Shown piece after piece: positions 18,429 through 27,021 of a DNA stretch of 49,849 bases. The translations under genes and the position numbers were made by a program. Position 1 is the stretch's first letter. Every line of letters starts with the position of its first letter. This stretch comes from Faecalimonas sp. GTDB lineage: Bacteria; Bacillota; Clostridia; Lachnospirales; Lachnospiraceae. Location of the stretch: positions 1 to 49,849 of the forward strand of contig JAHHTN010000006.1 of assembly GCA_020024645.1 (NCBI GenBank). The letters are read 5' to 3'. The notes beneath the pieces are model-generated. The model did not search any database. It was not told the origin of the DNA and saw only the letters and a program-made list of their open reading frames with translations.

Positions 18429-18490
18429 TCTTTTTCATGTAACTTTCCACTAATTCAAAAAAGTATCTTTGCTAATAAGCCTTATTCTAT

Positions 18491-21400
18491 TTATTTTCTT
18501 TTTGTCAAAACAATAGCAAATCCCGATAATAATAACATTCCACCGAATAAGAAAATTGGCTCTGTATCTGCTGTTTTCGGTGAATTTGTCTCCTTATTTT
18601 CCTTTTGTGGTTTGTCATTCGGTTTATCTTCTGGCAATACATTTGGGGTTTCCTCTGGTTGTGGCTCTGGCTCTGGTTGTGGCTCTGGTTTTTTCTCCAA
18701 AGCATTGTAGGCTTTTTCCACCTCATCCTTTACTCTATCAACATCTGCCTGTGTAACGCCTTTTGCAAAGAGTTCTTTTGCTACTTTTAATACACTTTCT
18801 AATTTCTGTACACTTTCAACTGTATACAAATCTTTATTGATTTGTTCTGCCTGCGAAACCATTTGATCAAAATCTTTCAAATCCAATCTTTTTATTAGTA
18901 AAATTTTTGCATCCAAATCCATTTTCGCATTTTCCAGTTCAACTTTTGTACTTTCTTCATTTCCTAATACTGTTTTTGCTTTATCCAATACTGCTTTTAA
19001 TTCATCAATAGTCGAAACATCATACAAACGATAATCCTTTTTTGCCGCATCTACTATCTTTTGCGCTTTATCAATAACACTTTGTAGCTCTTTTCTTATT
19101 GCTGTCAAATCCTCTACAACTGGTGTTCCTTTAATTACTTTCTGTATTGCTTCCACATTTTTATTATTAATTAAAAATTTTCCTGTAGGAAGTTCCCCTT
19201 TCAAAAGCACTACCACATCTTTTGCAATGTCAAAACCTTCTGTATTCCATTTCGGAAGTACTTGTACAACAATCTTTTCACTAGATGCTTTTTCCATTTC
19301 TACCTGTACAAGTTCTGATAAATGTAATTCTTTCGCAGTTGTTGTATTTTCTACATTGATTTCTTTAAACGTATCTTTAACAGCTACGTAAGTCAATGGA
19401 GTTGTTTTTCTAATTCCTTTTACTGTTAATTCCGTAATAGAAACACTTCCTCCTGCTGCCTGTGTATTTAATTTCTCTTTTGGAAAATACAAACGAAGAT
19501 ATTTTGCATTTAAAGGTGTTTCAAATGTTTTCTTATCTGAAATACCTTCTTTATTTGCAGATTCTCTTGTAATCGTCTCAAGCGTTACCCAGTTTTGTTT
19601 ATCATTTGAAGCCTGAATTTGATACTCTGTTGGCCATACTTTTTTATAGAAATCTATTTGAATTTCTTTCATCAACACTGGATTTTCACCCATGTCTAAA
19701 ATAAGCCATTGATCTGAAATATCTCCATAACTCTTATCGTTTAACGCTCCACTACTCCAACGAGTATTTTTATCTCCATCTACAGATAAGTTTCCCGTAT
19801 ACTGTGTTTCTGCTCCTGAACCTTTTACTCTTTCCACAGCAGACACTTCTATTTTTTGATTTAAAGAAAGGTTTACTACTTCTTCTACCTCTGGTTTTTC
19901 TTCTGGTTCTGTAGAATCCACATAAATATTTTCTACCGCAACACCGATATCATCAGATGGATTTTCCCCATAACGTAAAACCAATTCATTTAATTCAACA
20001 TCTTTGCCTTGTTCAAAATCAAAACGAATTGCATGAACATTTCCTTCAATCCCATTAAAATCTTGTTTGCCTTCCATTAATTTTCCAAGTTTCTTTTCTG
20101 TATGATCTGCATTGATTAAAGTGACATCTGCATTACAAGGCATTCCTTGAAATACGCTTAAACTATCTAAATTTACATTATCTGTCAATCTATATTCCAA
20201 TTTGCTTCCTGTTTTTACATTCTGCACGTGGAATAGTGTTGACAAGTTTTTATCATCCAATGCTCGTACATTTCCCTTTGTATTTGTCACCGCCACTTCA
20301 GGAGAAATTGTAGCATGAGATATTTCCCCTTTATTTACTTCAATTTCATGAATCTTTAAATAATATCCATATTCTCCAGTTACCTGTAAACGAATATATC
20401 GTCCTACTTTTCCATTTGCATTGGCGCTATAACTTCTGAGTGGTGGAACTACTTTTCCATCATCATTAAAATCTTTTACTTTTGTAAATGTTCTATTATC
20501 TGTTGAAATAGAAACAGTCGCCTTTTTAATTCGTGGATTTCCATCTGCTGTCCAAAATGTAATATCACGAATTGGTTTTGTTTCACCTAAGTCCACTGTA
20601 ATGTAATCTCCAACCTTTTGTGCACGATTTGTCCATACAAATGTTTCTGTATTTCCATCTACCATGTTATTCCAATTACCATCTTTAATTTCCTGAATAT
20701 TCGTTTCTTTAAAACGAAGTTTGTTTGGAAGATTTTCCACAACCATGGCTAAACGTTTTAAATTTACCTTTACAGTTTCCTCTCCCTTATTGATTAAACG
20801 AACATATTTTGCTTCTAAATGTTTTTCTTGTGCGTCTGCTTTCGCAGTCTGCCATTCATCTCCATATAATGAGTATTCAAGAGACAAGGTGTTTGTATTT
20901 TCACCCTCTAGAATAATAGAAGAAATTTCTGCAATCGCTTCTTTTTTCACACCAATGTAATCGCCTTTTTTCATTGTAACATCAGAAAGATTTCTTACAC
21001 CAAATTCTTTTTCTGCAATCGTCAATGGTTGTTTTGCATAAGAAGACATATTTGTATAAATACGATCTTCTTTTTTTTCTGCATCTGTGGCATTTATCCA
21101 TTTATCCAATTCAACCTGAACATCTTTCATGCAGGCATTTACAAATGGTACTAATCTCTTATTTCCAGCTTTTGCTGCTACTCGATCGTTACTCTGTCCA
21201 AATTTATATGTACGACTATTATATGCATTCATTTCTTTTGAAGCTTTTGAAAATTCTGTCCACACTTTAGACATATCAGGTGTTTTTGCTGAAAGTTCAG
21301 CCTCAGCTACCAAAATAGCTTCTCCTGCTTTAGCTACATTGTCAAGCGCTTGAAGCCAGCCTTCTCCATTTTCTGTTCCACCCGGATTAGATAACTCTTT

Positions 21401-23113
21401 TACTAATGCTTCATTTTCACATTCTTTTTGGAAATTTTCTATTGCAGTCTGCATATGCTTAAATTCTGCAAATAATTTTTTTACTTCTTCAGATTGTACA
21501 TTAAATGTATTTTTTTCTACCGCATTTTTTACCTTTTCTAAAGTATCCTTCAAGTATAGTGATTCCTCAAATCCTTGTGGAACCCTTCCTGAATTTGGAC
21601 AATCTGATACGTTTCTGGCTATCGTTAAATATTCATCATATACTTCTGGCTGTAAATATTTAAAACATTGCTCCCAAACTTTCTCTACATGTTTAGAGTA
21701 ACCATTTACATTCCAAAAATAAGCTCCCAACTGAAATAGAGGAACTTTATCTGCTTCAGCAAAGAAAATCGGATTAGACACTGCACCAGCAAGTCCTGAA
21801 ATATTATCACGGATATAATGTGTACTACTTCCTAGGAAAATACCAGATTTTGCATGTTCATTACATGGATAATTCACCCAAAATACCGGATCATGTCCTG
21901 TTTTATCTTTTACATACTTAATTGTTGACTGTTCGAATGGAGAGTTTACATCTTTTCCTGTCCAAAAAATAAGTACATCTTTATTAAAATTTCTCATTGC
22001 AGCCAATTCATCTTGCTTAGCCCATGCTTCATTGTATCCTTGTGGACAATAAATAATTGGTTTGCAATTTTTAGGCTTGATATATTCTTCTGTTAAATCA
22101 TTGATTAATTTTACAACTATTTCATTTGAACCTGAACCGAAATCATCATTTAAAATACAAAAACGTCTTACACCTATATTATAAAGTTGATCAAATTTCT
22201 TTTTTAACTTTTCTTTTCTGTCTGTATAAGTTGCATCAACCCTTGTTACACCGTTTAAAACTTTTGTTAAATGTACAGACCATGAAAATTCCGTTTTGGT
22301 TTCTGCCTGTAAATCTGCCAGTTCTTTAAATTCATTTAACATATTTTCTGGATATAATTGATCCCATTTATCTGTATGATAAGAATCCGTCTTTGAAGCA
22401 TATACATACAAATTCATTTTTGCCTGTGGGGCAAACTTCATCAAACTTTTTCTCTGTTCATGTGTCCAACCACCATAAAATCCTTCTATATATCCTCTTG
22501 CATCTATAGAAGCATAATCCATAATTTCAACTTGATAAAACTTCTCTCCTGCAAAGGAAGAAAACATCATTTCCAAAGTAGAAACACCATAGAATACAGC
22601 ATCGCTATCTTTTCCTAAAATAACAATTTCCCCATCTTTTGCATAAAGTGCATATGCATCCTCTTTTGCAAAATGATTTGCATCTATTTTTTTCTCTTTA
22701 AACCATTTGTCTGCTTCATCATTTTTACCATATATTCCTAAAATAATTTTAGACTGACTCTGGTTTTCCTTGCCTTTTTTTTCTGTCCTATTGTATTTTT
22801 TCAATACATTTTCTAAATGTTTTTTTGTAGCATCATCTACATCTTTTCCGCTTACAACTTGTACTTCTTTACTTATTTGAAACTCTTGTTTTGGCTCTGC
22901 ATATTTTATCTGTTGAGGTACTGGATAAATTTGATACTCTTTTCCACTTGTCATCGCATCTCCTTTGTTCCACTTAGAAACCCAAGGCGACTCAACTGTT
23001 ACAATATTTTCTTTTTCATTTGCCACTGCTTTTGTAGGTACAACTACTGTAAAAACCATAGCAACTGTAAGCATTGCACTTACAACACTTTGCCACTTTT
23101 TCTTTTTTCGCAT
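18491..23113 (-). CDS. Secreted, sortase-anchored GH84 beta-N-acetylhexosaminidase
   Basis: Protein of 1540 residues. A signal peptide (residues 1-31, hydrophobic core then TKAVA) is followed by a GH20b-like domain, then the GH84 catalytic barrel with RGYIEGFYGGWTHEQR near 206 and the catalytic aspartate pair in CILNDDFGSGSNE near 322. Further on are a helical region, two F5/8 type C (discoidin-like) carbohydrate-binding modules near 805-950 and 1080-1240, two FIVAR-type helical repeats near 1335-1480, a PEP-rich linker, and a sorting signal SPKTADTEP, hydrophobic stretch and KRK tail. The layout matches clostridial NagH/NagJ enzymes, which remove GlcNAc from mucins or hyaluronan. ATG 23113 was chosen for AAGGAGG 7 bases upstream; the frame opens 33 bases earlier. 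Confidence 0.93.
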   Translation of the reverse strand: MRKKKKWQSVVSAMLTVAMVFTVVVPTKAVANEKENIVTVESPWVSKWNKGDAMTSGKEYQIYPVPQQIKYAEPKQEFQISKEVQVVSGKDVDDATKKHLENVLKKYNRTEKKGKENQSQSKIILGIYGKNDEADKWFKEKKIDANHFAKEDAYALYAKDGEIVILGKDSDAVFYGVSTLEMMFSSFAGEKFYQVEIMDYASIDARGYIEGFYGGWTHEQRKSLMKFAPQAKMNLYVYASKTDSYHTDKWDQLYPENMLNEFKELADLQAETKTEFSWSVHLTKVLNGVTRVDATYTDRKEKLKKKFDQLYNIGVRRFCILNDDFGSGSNEIVVKLINDLTEEYIKPKNCKPIIYCPQGYNEAWAKQDELAAMRNFNKDVLIFWTGKDVNSPFEQSTIKYVKDKTGHDPVFWVNYPCNEHAKSGIFLGSSTHYIRDNISGLAGAVSNPIFFAEADKVPLFQLGAYFWNVNGYSKHVEKVWEQCFKYLQPEVYDEYLTIARNVSDCPNSGRVPQGFEESLYLKDTLEKVKNAVEKNTFNVQSEEVKKLFAEFKHMQTAIENFQKECENEALVKELSNPGGTENGEGWLQALDNVAKAGEAILVAEAELSAKTPDMSKVWTEFSKASKEMNAYNSRTYKFGQSNDRVAAKAGNKRLVPFVNACMKDVQVELDKWINATDAEKKEDRIYTNMSSYAKQPLTIAEKEFGVRNLSDVTMKKGDYIGVKKEAIAEISSIILEGENTNTLSLEYSLYGDEWQTAKADAQEKHLEAKYVRLINKGEETVKVNLKRLAMVVENLPNKLRFKETNIQEIKDGNWNNMVDGNTETFVWTNRAQKVGDYITVDLGETKPIRDITFWTADGNPRIKKATVSISTDNRTFTKVKDFNDDGKVVPPLRSYSANANGKVGRYIRLQVTGEYGYYLKIHEIEVNKGEISHATISPEVAVTNTKGNVRALDDKNLSTLFHVQNVKTGSKLEYRLTDNVNLDSLSVFQGMPCNADVTLINADHTEKKLGKLMEGKQDFNGIEGNVHAIRFDFEQGKDVELNELVLRYGENPSDDIGVAVENIYVDSTEPEEKPEVEEVVNLSLNQKIEVSAVERVKGSGAETQYTGNLSVDGDKNTRWSSGALNDKSYGDISDQWLILDMGENPVLMKEIQIDFYKKVWPTEYQIQASNDKQNWVTLETITRESANKEGISDKKTFETPLNAKYLRLYFPKEKLNTQAAGGSVSITELTVKGIRKTTPLTYVAVKDTFKEINVENTTTAKELHLSELVQVEMEKASSEKIVVQVLPKWNTEGFDIAKDVVVLLKGELPTGKFLINNKNVEAIQKVIKGTPVVEDLTAIRKELQSVIDKAQKIVDAAKKDYRLYDVSTIDELKAVLDKAKTVLGNEESTKVELENAKMDLDAKILLIKRLDLKDFDQMVSQAEQINKDLYTVESVQKLESVLKVAKELFAKGVTQADVDRVKDEVEKAYNALEKKPEPQPEPEPQPEETPNVLPEDKPNDKPQKENKETNSPKTADTEPIFLFGGMLLLSGFAIVLTKRK

Positions 23114-23144
23114 TCTTTTTCCTCCTTCTATGCTTCTCACACTC

Positions 23145-23174
23145 ATGAATATATCTATTATAACATATATTCAT
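23145..23174 (-). promoter_or_regulatory. Inverted repeat across the GH84 promoter (candidate operator)
   Basis: ATGAATATAT and ATATATTCAT are perfect 10-base inverted repeats around a 10-base spacer (23155-23164) that contains the -10 box. Such a placement fits a repressor site controlling the hexosaminidase gene. No regulator gene is adjacent, so the binding protein is unknown. Confidence 0.55.
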
Positions 23175-23187
23175 TTATTTTTGTCTA
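23157..23187 (-). promoter_or_regulatory. Promoter of the GH84 gene
   Basis: A perfect TATAAT (23157-23162) with an extended -10 TG two bases upstream is seen on the minus strand. The best -35 candidate, TAGACA (23182-23187), is at 19 bases, longer than ideal, which fits an extended -10 promoter that depends on activation or repression. Confidence 0.65.
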
Positions 23188-23290
23188 TATTTTTATGCGT
23201 TTTCACAATATTATTTGGTACTATCACATACTTTTTGCTCTTTTCATTATCTTTTCTGTTATTTATATTCCAGCAATATCAAATCTGCCC

Positions 23291-23326
23291 AAAAAAAGAG
23301 TGAGATTTTAAAATCTCACTCTTTTT
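23291..23326 (-). terminator. Intrinsic terminator after prfA
   Basis: A perfect palindrome: AAAAAGAGTGAGATTTT is followed directly by its reverse complement AAAATCTCACTCTTTTT. Read on the minus strand it follows the prfA stop (23349) and ends in T residues. The symmetry would also stop plus-strand transcription. Confidence 0.88.
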
Positions 23327-23348
23327 ATCAACTTAGGTCTAAAATTTT

Positions 23349-24422
23349 TTATTCATCATTCATATTTGCTAATTTTGCTGCTTGATCTGCCGCAATCAAC
23401 GGGTCTATAATTTCATCTAAATCTCCATTCATAATATTATCAATCTTATATAATGTTAACTTAATACGATGTTCTGTAACACGTCCCTGCGGAAAATTAT
23501 AAGTACGAATTTTTTCAGAACGATCACCTGTTCCTATCTGACTTCTTCTTGCTTCCGCTTCTGCAGATTGTTGCTTTTCCAATTCCAATTCGTACAATTT
23601 TGAACGAAGTAATCTAAAAGCTTTTTCTTTATTCTGCAACTGTGACTTTTCTGTTTGGCTATAAATAACAATTCCTGTAGGATAGTGTGTCAAACGTACA
23701 GCTGAGTCTGTTGTATTTACACATTGTCCTCCATTTCCAGATGCACGCATAACATCAATACGAATATCTTTATCATCAATTACAACATCAACTTCTTCCG
23801 CTTCTGGCATAACCGCAACAGTAATCGTAGAAGTATGAATACGTCCACCCGATTCAGTTTCAGGAACACGTTGCACACGATGTACACCACTTTCATATTT
23901 CATTCGCGAGTAAACACTTTGCCCACTTACCATGAAAACAACTTCTTTAAATCCTCCTATTCCATTTTCATTAAAAGAAATTAATTCCGTCTTCCAACGT
24001 TTACTTTCAGCATAATGTACATACATACGATATACTTCTGCTGCAAATAATGCTGATTCATCTCCACCTGCGCCAGCACGAATTTCCACCATAATATTCT
24101 TATCATCATTAGGATCTTTTGGAAGAAGTAAAATTTTAAGTTCATGTTCCAATTCTTCTACTCGTTTTTTTGAAGTAGATAATTCTTCTTTTACTAATTC
24201 TCTCATCTCTTCGTCTGATTCAATATCAAGCATTTCTTCACTATCGACAATCGCCTGTTTTGCACTCTTATATTCATTATATGCATCTACAATCGGCGTC
24301 AAATCCGCCTGTTCTTTCATTAATTTACGAAAACGATTCTGATCATTCGCCACATCTGGTTCTTGTAATTCACCCATAATTTCTTCAAAACGAATAATTA
24401 AATCTTCTAATCTATCAAACAT
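23349..24422 (-). CDS. prfA: Peptide chain release factor 1
   Basis: RF1 of 357 residues, the expected length. The peptidyl-tRNA hydrolysis motif GGQ lies in RASGNGGQCVNTTDSAV near residue 231, and the codon-recognition region with the PxT-type tripeptide (VQRVPETESGGRIHTS) is about 35 residues earlier, as expected for a factor reading UAA and UAG. ATG 24422 is preceded by a GAGGA motif. It is the last gene of the rho-rpmE-DUF1385-prmC-prfA run and lies 38 bases after prmC, whose product methylates the GGQ glutamine. A strong terminator follows. Confidence 0.98.
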   Translation of the reverse strand: MFDRLEDLIIRFEEIMGELQEPDVANDQNRFRKLMKEQADLTPIVDAYNEYKSAKQAIVDSEEMLDIESDEEMRELVKEELSTSKKRVEELEHELKILLLPKDPNDDKNIMVEIRAGAGGDESALFAAEVYRMYVHYAESKRWKTELISFNENGIGGFKEVVFMVSGQSVYSRMKYESGVHRVQRVPETESGGRIHTSTITVAVMPEAEEVDVVIDDKDIRIDVMRASGNGGQCVNTTDSAVRLTHYPTGIVIYSQTEKSQLQNKEKAFRLLRSKLYELELEKQQSAEAEARRSQIGTGDRSEKIRTYNFPQGRVTEHRIKLTLYKIDNIMNGDLDEIIDPLIAADQAAKLANMNDE

Positions 24423-24460
24423 ATTTTTCCTCCTATCCGTTTACCCTCTTCTAAAGTATT

Positions 24461-25285
24461 CTACACGCCATAGACTACACGGTCAAGTCCTGCCAAATCC
24501 TTTTTTATCTTTACGTTAACAAAACCTGATTCTTCCATTAGTCTTTTTACCTCTTCTCCTTGGGTATTACCTATTTCAAAATATAACATACCATTTCTTC
24601 TTAAATATTTCTTACTCTCTTTTATTATTTTTCGATAAAAATAAAGTCCATCTTCTTTCCCATCAAGTGCAAGTAACGGATCATGTAACTTTACTTCTTC
24701 TTCCAAGTCCTCTATTTCCTTTGTCTTTATATATGGAGGATTGGACACAATTACATCATACACACCTTCCACATGTTCAAATAAATCACTCTGTATAAAA
24801 GTAGCATCTACTTCATGTATCTCCGCATTTCTTTTAGCAACTTCTAATGCTTTTTCGGAAATATCAATGCCAATTCCTGTTCCCCCTTTTAAGTGCTTTA
24901 ACAAGCTAATCAAAATGCACCCTGAACCCGTGCAAACATCAAGGATATTTTCTGAACCATCCAAATGTTCCAAAACACTTTCTACCAATATTTCCGTATC
25001 TTGTCTTGGAATCAGCACATTTTCATTCACTTCAAAAGACAATCCCATAAATTCCTGTTCTTTTGTTAGATGTTGAAGAGGTATCCTTTTGATTCTCTGT
25101 TCAATAAAATGTTTATATTGTATTTCTTCCTCTTCTTTTAACTTTTTTCTAGGGTTTGCATAATATAACGCTCTGTTAACTTTCGTTATATGCTCCAAAA
25201 GAATCCATGCATCTATGGCAGAATTTTTGATTTTATTTTCCTCTAATATCCGTTTCCCATTACAATACGCTTCTTCTAATGTCAT
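24461..25285 (-). CDS. prmC: Release factor glutamine N5-methyltransferase
   Basis: SAM-dependent methyltransferase of 274 residues. A helical N-terminal domain (about 1-80) is followed by a Rossmann fold with the SAM-binding motif ILDVCTGSGCILISL near residues 116-130 and the catalytic NPPY motif in VIVSNPPYIKTKE near 182. It modifies the glutamine of the GGQ motif in RF1 and RF2, and the RF1 gene is directly downstream. The start overlaps the DUF1385 stop by 4 bases, so the two are translationally coupled. Confidence 0.97.
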   Translation of the reverse strand: MTLEEAYCNGKRILEENKIKNSAIDAWILLEHITKVNRALYYANPRKKLKEEEEIQYKHFIEQRIKRIPLQHLTKEQEFMGLSFEVNENVLIPRQDTEILVESVLEHLDGSENILDVCTGSGCILISLLKHLKGGTGIGIDISEKALEVAKRNAEIHEVDATFIQSDLFEHVEGVYDVIVSNPPYIKTKEIEDLEEEVKLHDPLLALDGKEDGLYFYRKIIKESKKYLRRNGMLYFEIGNTQGEEVKRLMEESGFVNVKIKKDLAGLDRVVYGV

Positions 25286-26214
25286 TTTCTATCCACTCCA
25301 AACACTTCTCTTTGATATTCTTTCCAGTTAAATACCGCTTCAACAGACTGAATAGCAACTTCTATCATATCATCATCTGGTTCTTTTGTTGTTAAATTTT
25401 GCAACCATAAACCCGGTTTACTTAATAAGTTTACTAATAAATTATCATTATTTCCTGCCCACTTTATTAATTCATAGGAAATTCCCGCAATTACTGGAAT
25501 GAGTACAATTCTAAGGACAATCTTTACTAATTGTGAATCTGAACGAACAAAAAATAAAACAACACAACTAACAAGCATTACAAACAAAAGGAAACTTGTT
25601 CCACATCTTTTATGTTGTTTTGAAGATTTTCTTACATTAGCCACATTTAATTCCATTCCATGTTCAATACAATTAATACATTTATGTTCCGCTCCATGAT
25701 ACATGAAAACTCGCTTTATATCTTCCATTCTTGAAATCATTAAGATGTATATCACAAAAATAAGAATACGAATAACTCCTTCTAACGCCGCAAGCACTGC
25801 ACTTGAATGAATAATATGTTCAGCAAAACTAATCAAATAATACGGCAATATCATAAAAATTCCTACAGCCAACACTACAGAAACTCCAGCAACTATTCCC
25901 GTAAGAATGGATTCTTTTTTCTTTTTTTCTTTTTTCTCTTCTTCCGATAAAGACTCCTTTTTCTCTTCTTCATCGATAAACTCAGACGAAAAAGTTAATG
26001 TTTTCATTCCTAGTACCATGGAATCAATAAAATTAAATATTCCTCGTATAAACGGAGTATTGGTAAGAAATTTCCATTTCACAATCCCCTTATAAACATC
26101 TTTCTTAACTTCTATTTCTCCATCAGGCTTTCTCACTGCTACGGCGTATTCTTCTCCATTTTTCATCATTACACCTTCTAATACAGCCTGACCTCCTATA
26201 TTGGACGATTTCAT
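25282..26214 (-). CDS. DUF1385 membrane protein
   Basis: Protein of 310 residues with the DUF1385 signature at its start: NIGGQAVLEGVMMKNGEEY (residues 4-22), followed by RGIFNFIDSMVLGMKTL. A lysine- and glutamate-rich cytoplasmic patch (about 82-99) precedes several membrane segments, and YHGAEHKCINCIEHG carries the conserved His and Cys residues. The C-terminal part has further hydrophobic stretches. This family sits beside prmC and prfA in most Clostridia, yet no function is established. The conserved HGAEHK and cysteines could bind a metal, which is inference. Confidence 0.93.
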   Translation of the reverse strand: MKSSNIGGQAVLEGVMMKNGEEYAVAVRKPDGEIEVKKDVYKGIVKWKFLTNTPFIRGIFNFIDSMVLGMKTLTFSSEFIDEEEKKESLSEEEKKEKKKKESILTGIVAGVSVVLAVGIFMILPYYLISFAEHIIHSSAVLAALEGVIRILIFVIYILMISRMEDIKRVFMYHGAEHKCINCIEHGMELNVANVRKSSKQHKRCGTSFLLFVMLVSCVVLFFVRSDSQLVKIVLRIVLIPVIAGISYELIKWAGNNDNLLVNLLSKPGLWLQNLTTKEPDDDMIEVAIQSVEAVFNWKEYQREVFGVDRK

Positions 26215-26244
26215 AATCCACCACCATTCTTCCCCTTAACGTAA

Positions 26245-26276
26245 TACAGGTTGAAGTTTTCCAACCTCAACCTGTA
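26245..26276 (-). other. 14-bp hairpin with GGAA tetraloop between rpmE and DUF1385
   Basis: On the minus strand TACAGGTTGAGGTT pairs with AACTTCAACCTGTA (one G-U wobble) around a GNRA-type GGAA loop. The bases that follow (TTACGTT) lack a proper T run, so it may be a weak terminator, a processing site or an mRNA stability element separating rpmE from the DUF1385 gene. Confidence 0.7.
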
Positions 26277-26290
26277 CATACTGGATTCTA

Positions 26291-26494
26291 TTATGCTTGA
26301 ATTCCGTATTTCTTATTAAACTTGTCAACACGACCACGAGCCTGAGCTGCTTTCTGCTGTCCTGTGTAAAATGGATGACATTTTGAACAAATTTCTACAT
26401 GAATATCTTCATTTGTAGATCCAGTTACAAATGTGTTACCACAGTTACAAGTTACTGTTGCCTGATAATAATCTGGATGGATTCCTTCTCTCAT
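26291..26494 (-). CDS. rpmE: 50S ribosomal protein L31
   Basis: L31 of 67 residues starting MREGIHPDYY. The zinc-binding cysteines are all present: C16 and C18 in TCNCGNTF and C36 and C39 in ICSKCHPFYTG, so this is the zinc-containing (C+) paralogue instead of the zinc-independent YkzG/YtiA type. Ribosome binding site GAGAGGTG precedes ATG 26494. It has its own promoter (26565-26593) with a short leader, and DUF1385 follows beyond a hairpin. Position between rho and prfA is typical for Clostridia. Confidence 0.98.
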   Translation of the reverse strand: MREGIHPDYYQATVTCNCGNTFVTGSTNEDIHVEICSKCHPFYTGQQKAAQARGRVDKFNKKYGIQA

Positions 26495-26564
26495 GATTTC
26501 ACCTCTCTATTTTTATTTGTGTGTAGTTTCCTACTACATTAACATTTTCTTAAACATCTTTTTG

Positions 26565-26593
26565 ATTATATCACAATTTTATTTTTTTTGCAA
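26565..26593 (-). promoter_or_regulatory. Promoter and leader of rpmE
   Basis: TTGCAA (26588-26593) and a perfect TATAAT (26565-26570) are 17 bases apart on the minus strand. The leader of about 65 bases contains GTAGT-AGGAA-ACTAC (26523-26537), a small hairpin that could belong to an L31 autoregulatory leader, but I cannot match it to a known class by eye. Confidence 0.75.
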
Positions 26594-26610
26594 GTTGTTT
26601 CTAAATGATT

Positions 26611-26934
26611 TTACTTTATTTTACCTTTTATCGTTACACACATATGTCTAATTGCTTGTACTGGGTGAGAAAATATCATTCTTGGACCAGCATATTTCAT
26701 AACTACCTTTATCTTCTCTTGTTTTTCTTTTGTATAACAATGTACCTTACACGCACTACAAAATGTCTTTTCCTTCATAAATGGACATTTTTCTGTACGA
26801 AACAATGAATATTCTAACAATTCTTTACATTCCGAACAAAGTTCTCCATGCGTTTTATGAACTCCTTTACAATACCTTGTAATCATTGTTCGCAACATTT
26901 TTTTTTCATTTTCTCGTTTTTTTTCTATATTCAT
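26611..26934 (-). CDS. YgbA-like cysteine-rich protein (nitrous oxide-stimulated promoter family)
   Basis: Protein of 107 residues with the family pattern: MITRYCKGVHKTHGELCSEC near residues 17-36, CPFMKEKTFCSACKVHCY near 50-67, and a C-terminal YAGPRMIFSHPVQAIRHM. Seven cysteines in paired spacing suggest a metal or Fe-S site. The name comes from E. coli YgbA, whose expression responds to nitric oxide stress; biochemical function is unknown. ATG 26934 follows GGAGAAGATAA. It has its own promoter with a palindrome over the -10 box and lies between rho and rpmE. Confidence 0.88.
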   Translation of the reverse strand: MNIEKKRENEKKMLRTMITRYCKGVHKTHGELCSECKELLEYSLFRTEKCPFMKEKTFCSACKVHCYTKEKQEKIKVVMKYAGPRMIFSHPVQAIRHMCVTIKGKIK

Positions 26935-26968
26935 TTATCTTCTCCATGTTTAACTATAACTTTCAAAA

Positions 26969-26999
26969 TTAGTATATACTAACTTTTGTTTTAAGTCAA
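26969..26999 (-). promoter_or_regulatory. Promoter of the YgbA-like gene with overlapping palindrome
   Basis: TTGACT (26994-26999) and TATACT (26971-26976) are 17 bases apart on the minus strand. The -10 box lies within the perfect 14-base palindrome TTAGTATATACTAA (26969-26982), a possible operator. Confidence 0.75.
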
Positions 27000-27021
27000 C
27001 AACTTGCAATTTAGGATTCTT

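Noticed and set aside
18477..18490. Short palindrome AATAAGCCTTATT near the GH84 stop
   Set aside because: It leaves no room for a loop, so it cannot form a useful hairpin; the better stem is at 18350-18382.
18505..18790. Repetitive frames rich in Trp/Leu or Gln/Ser-Gln around 18640-18700
   Set aside because: They are other reading frames of the PEP-rich linker coding repeat at the end of the GH84 gene.
22817..23311. A 164-codon plus-strand frame opposite the 5' end of the GH84 gene
   Set aside because: Phe/Tyr/His-rich translation without a start signal, opposite a well-supported signal peptide, promoter and terminator.
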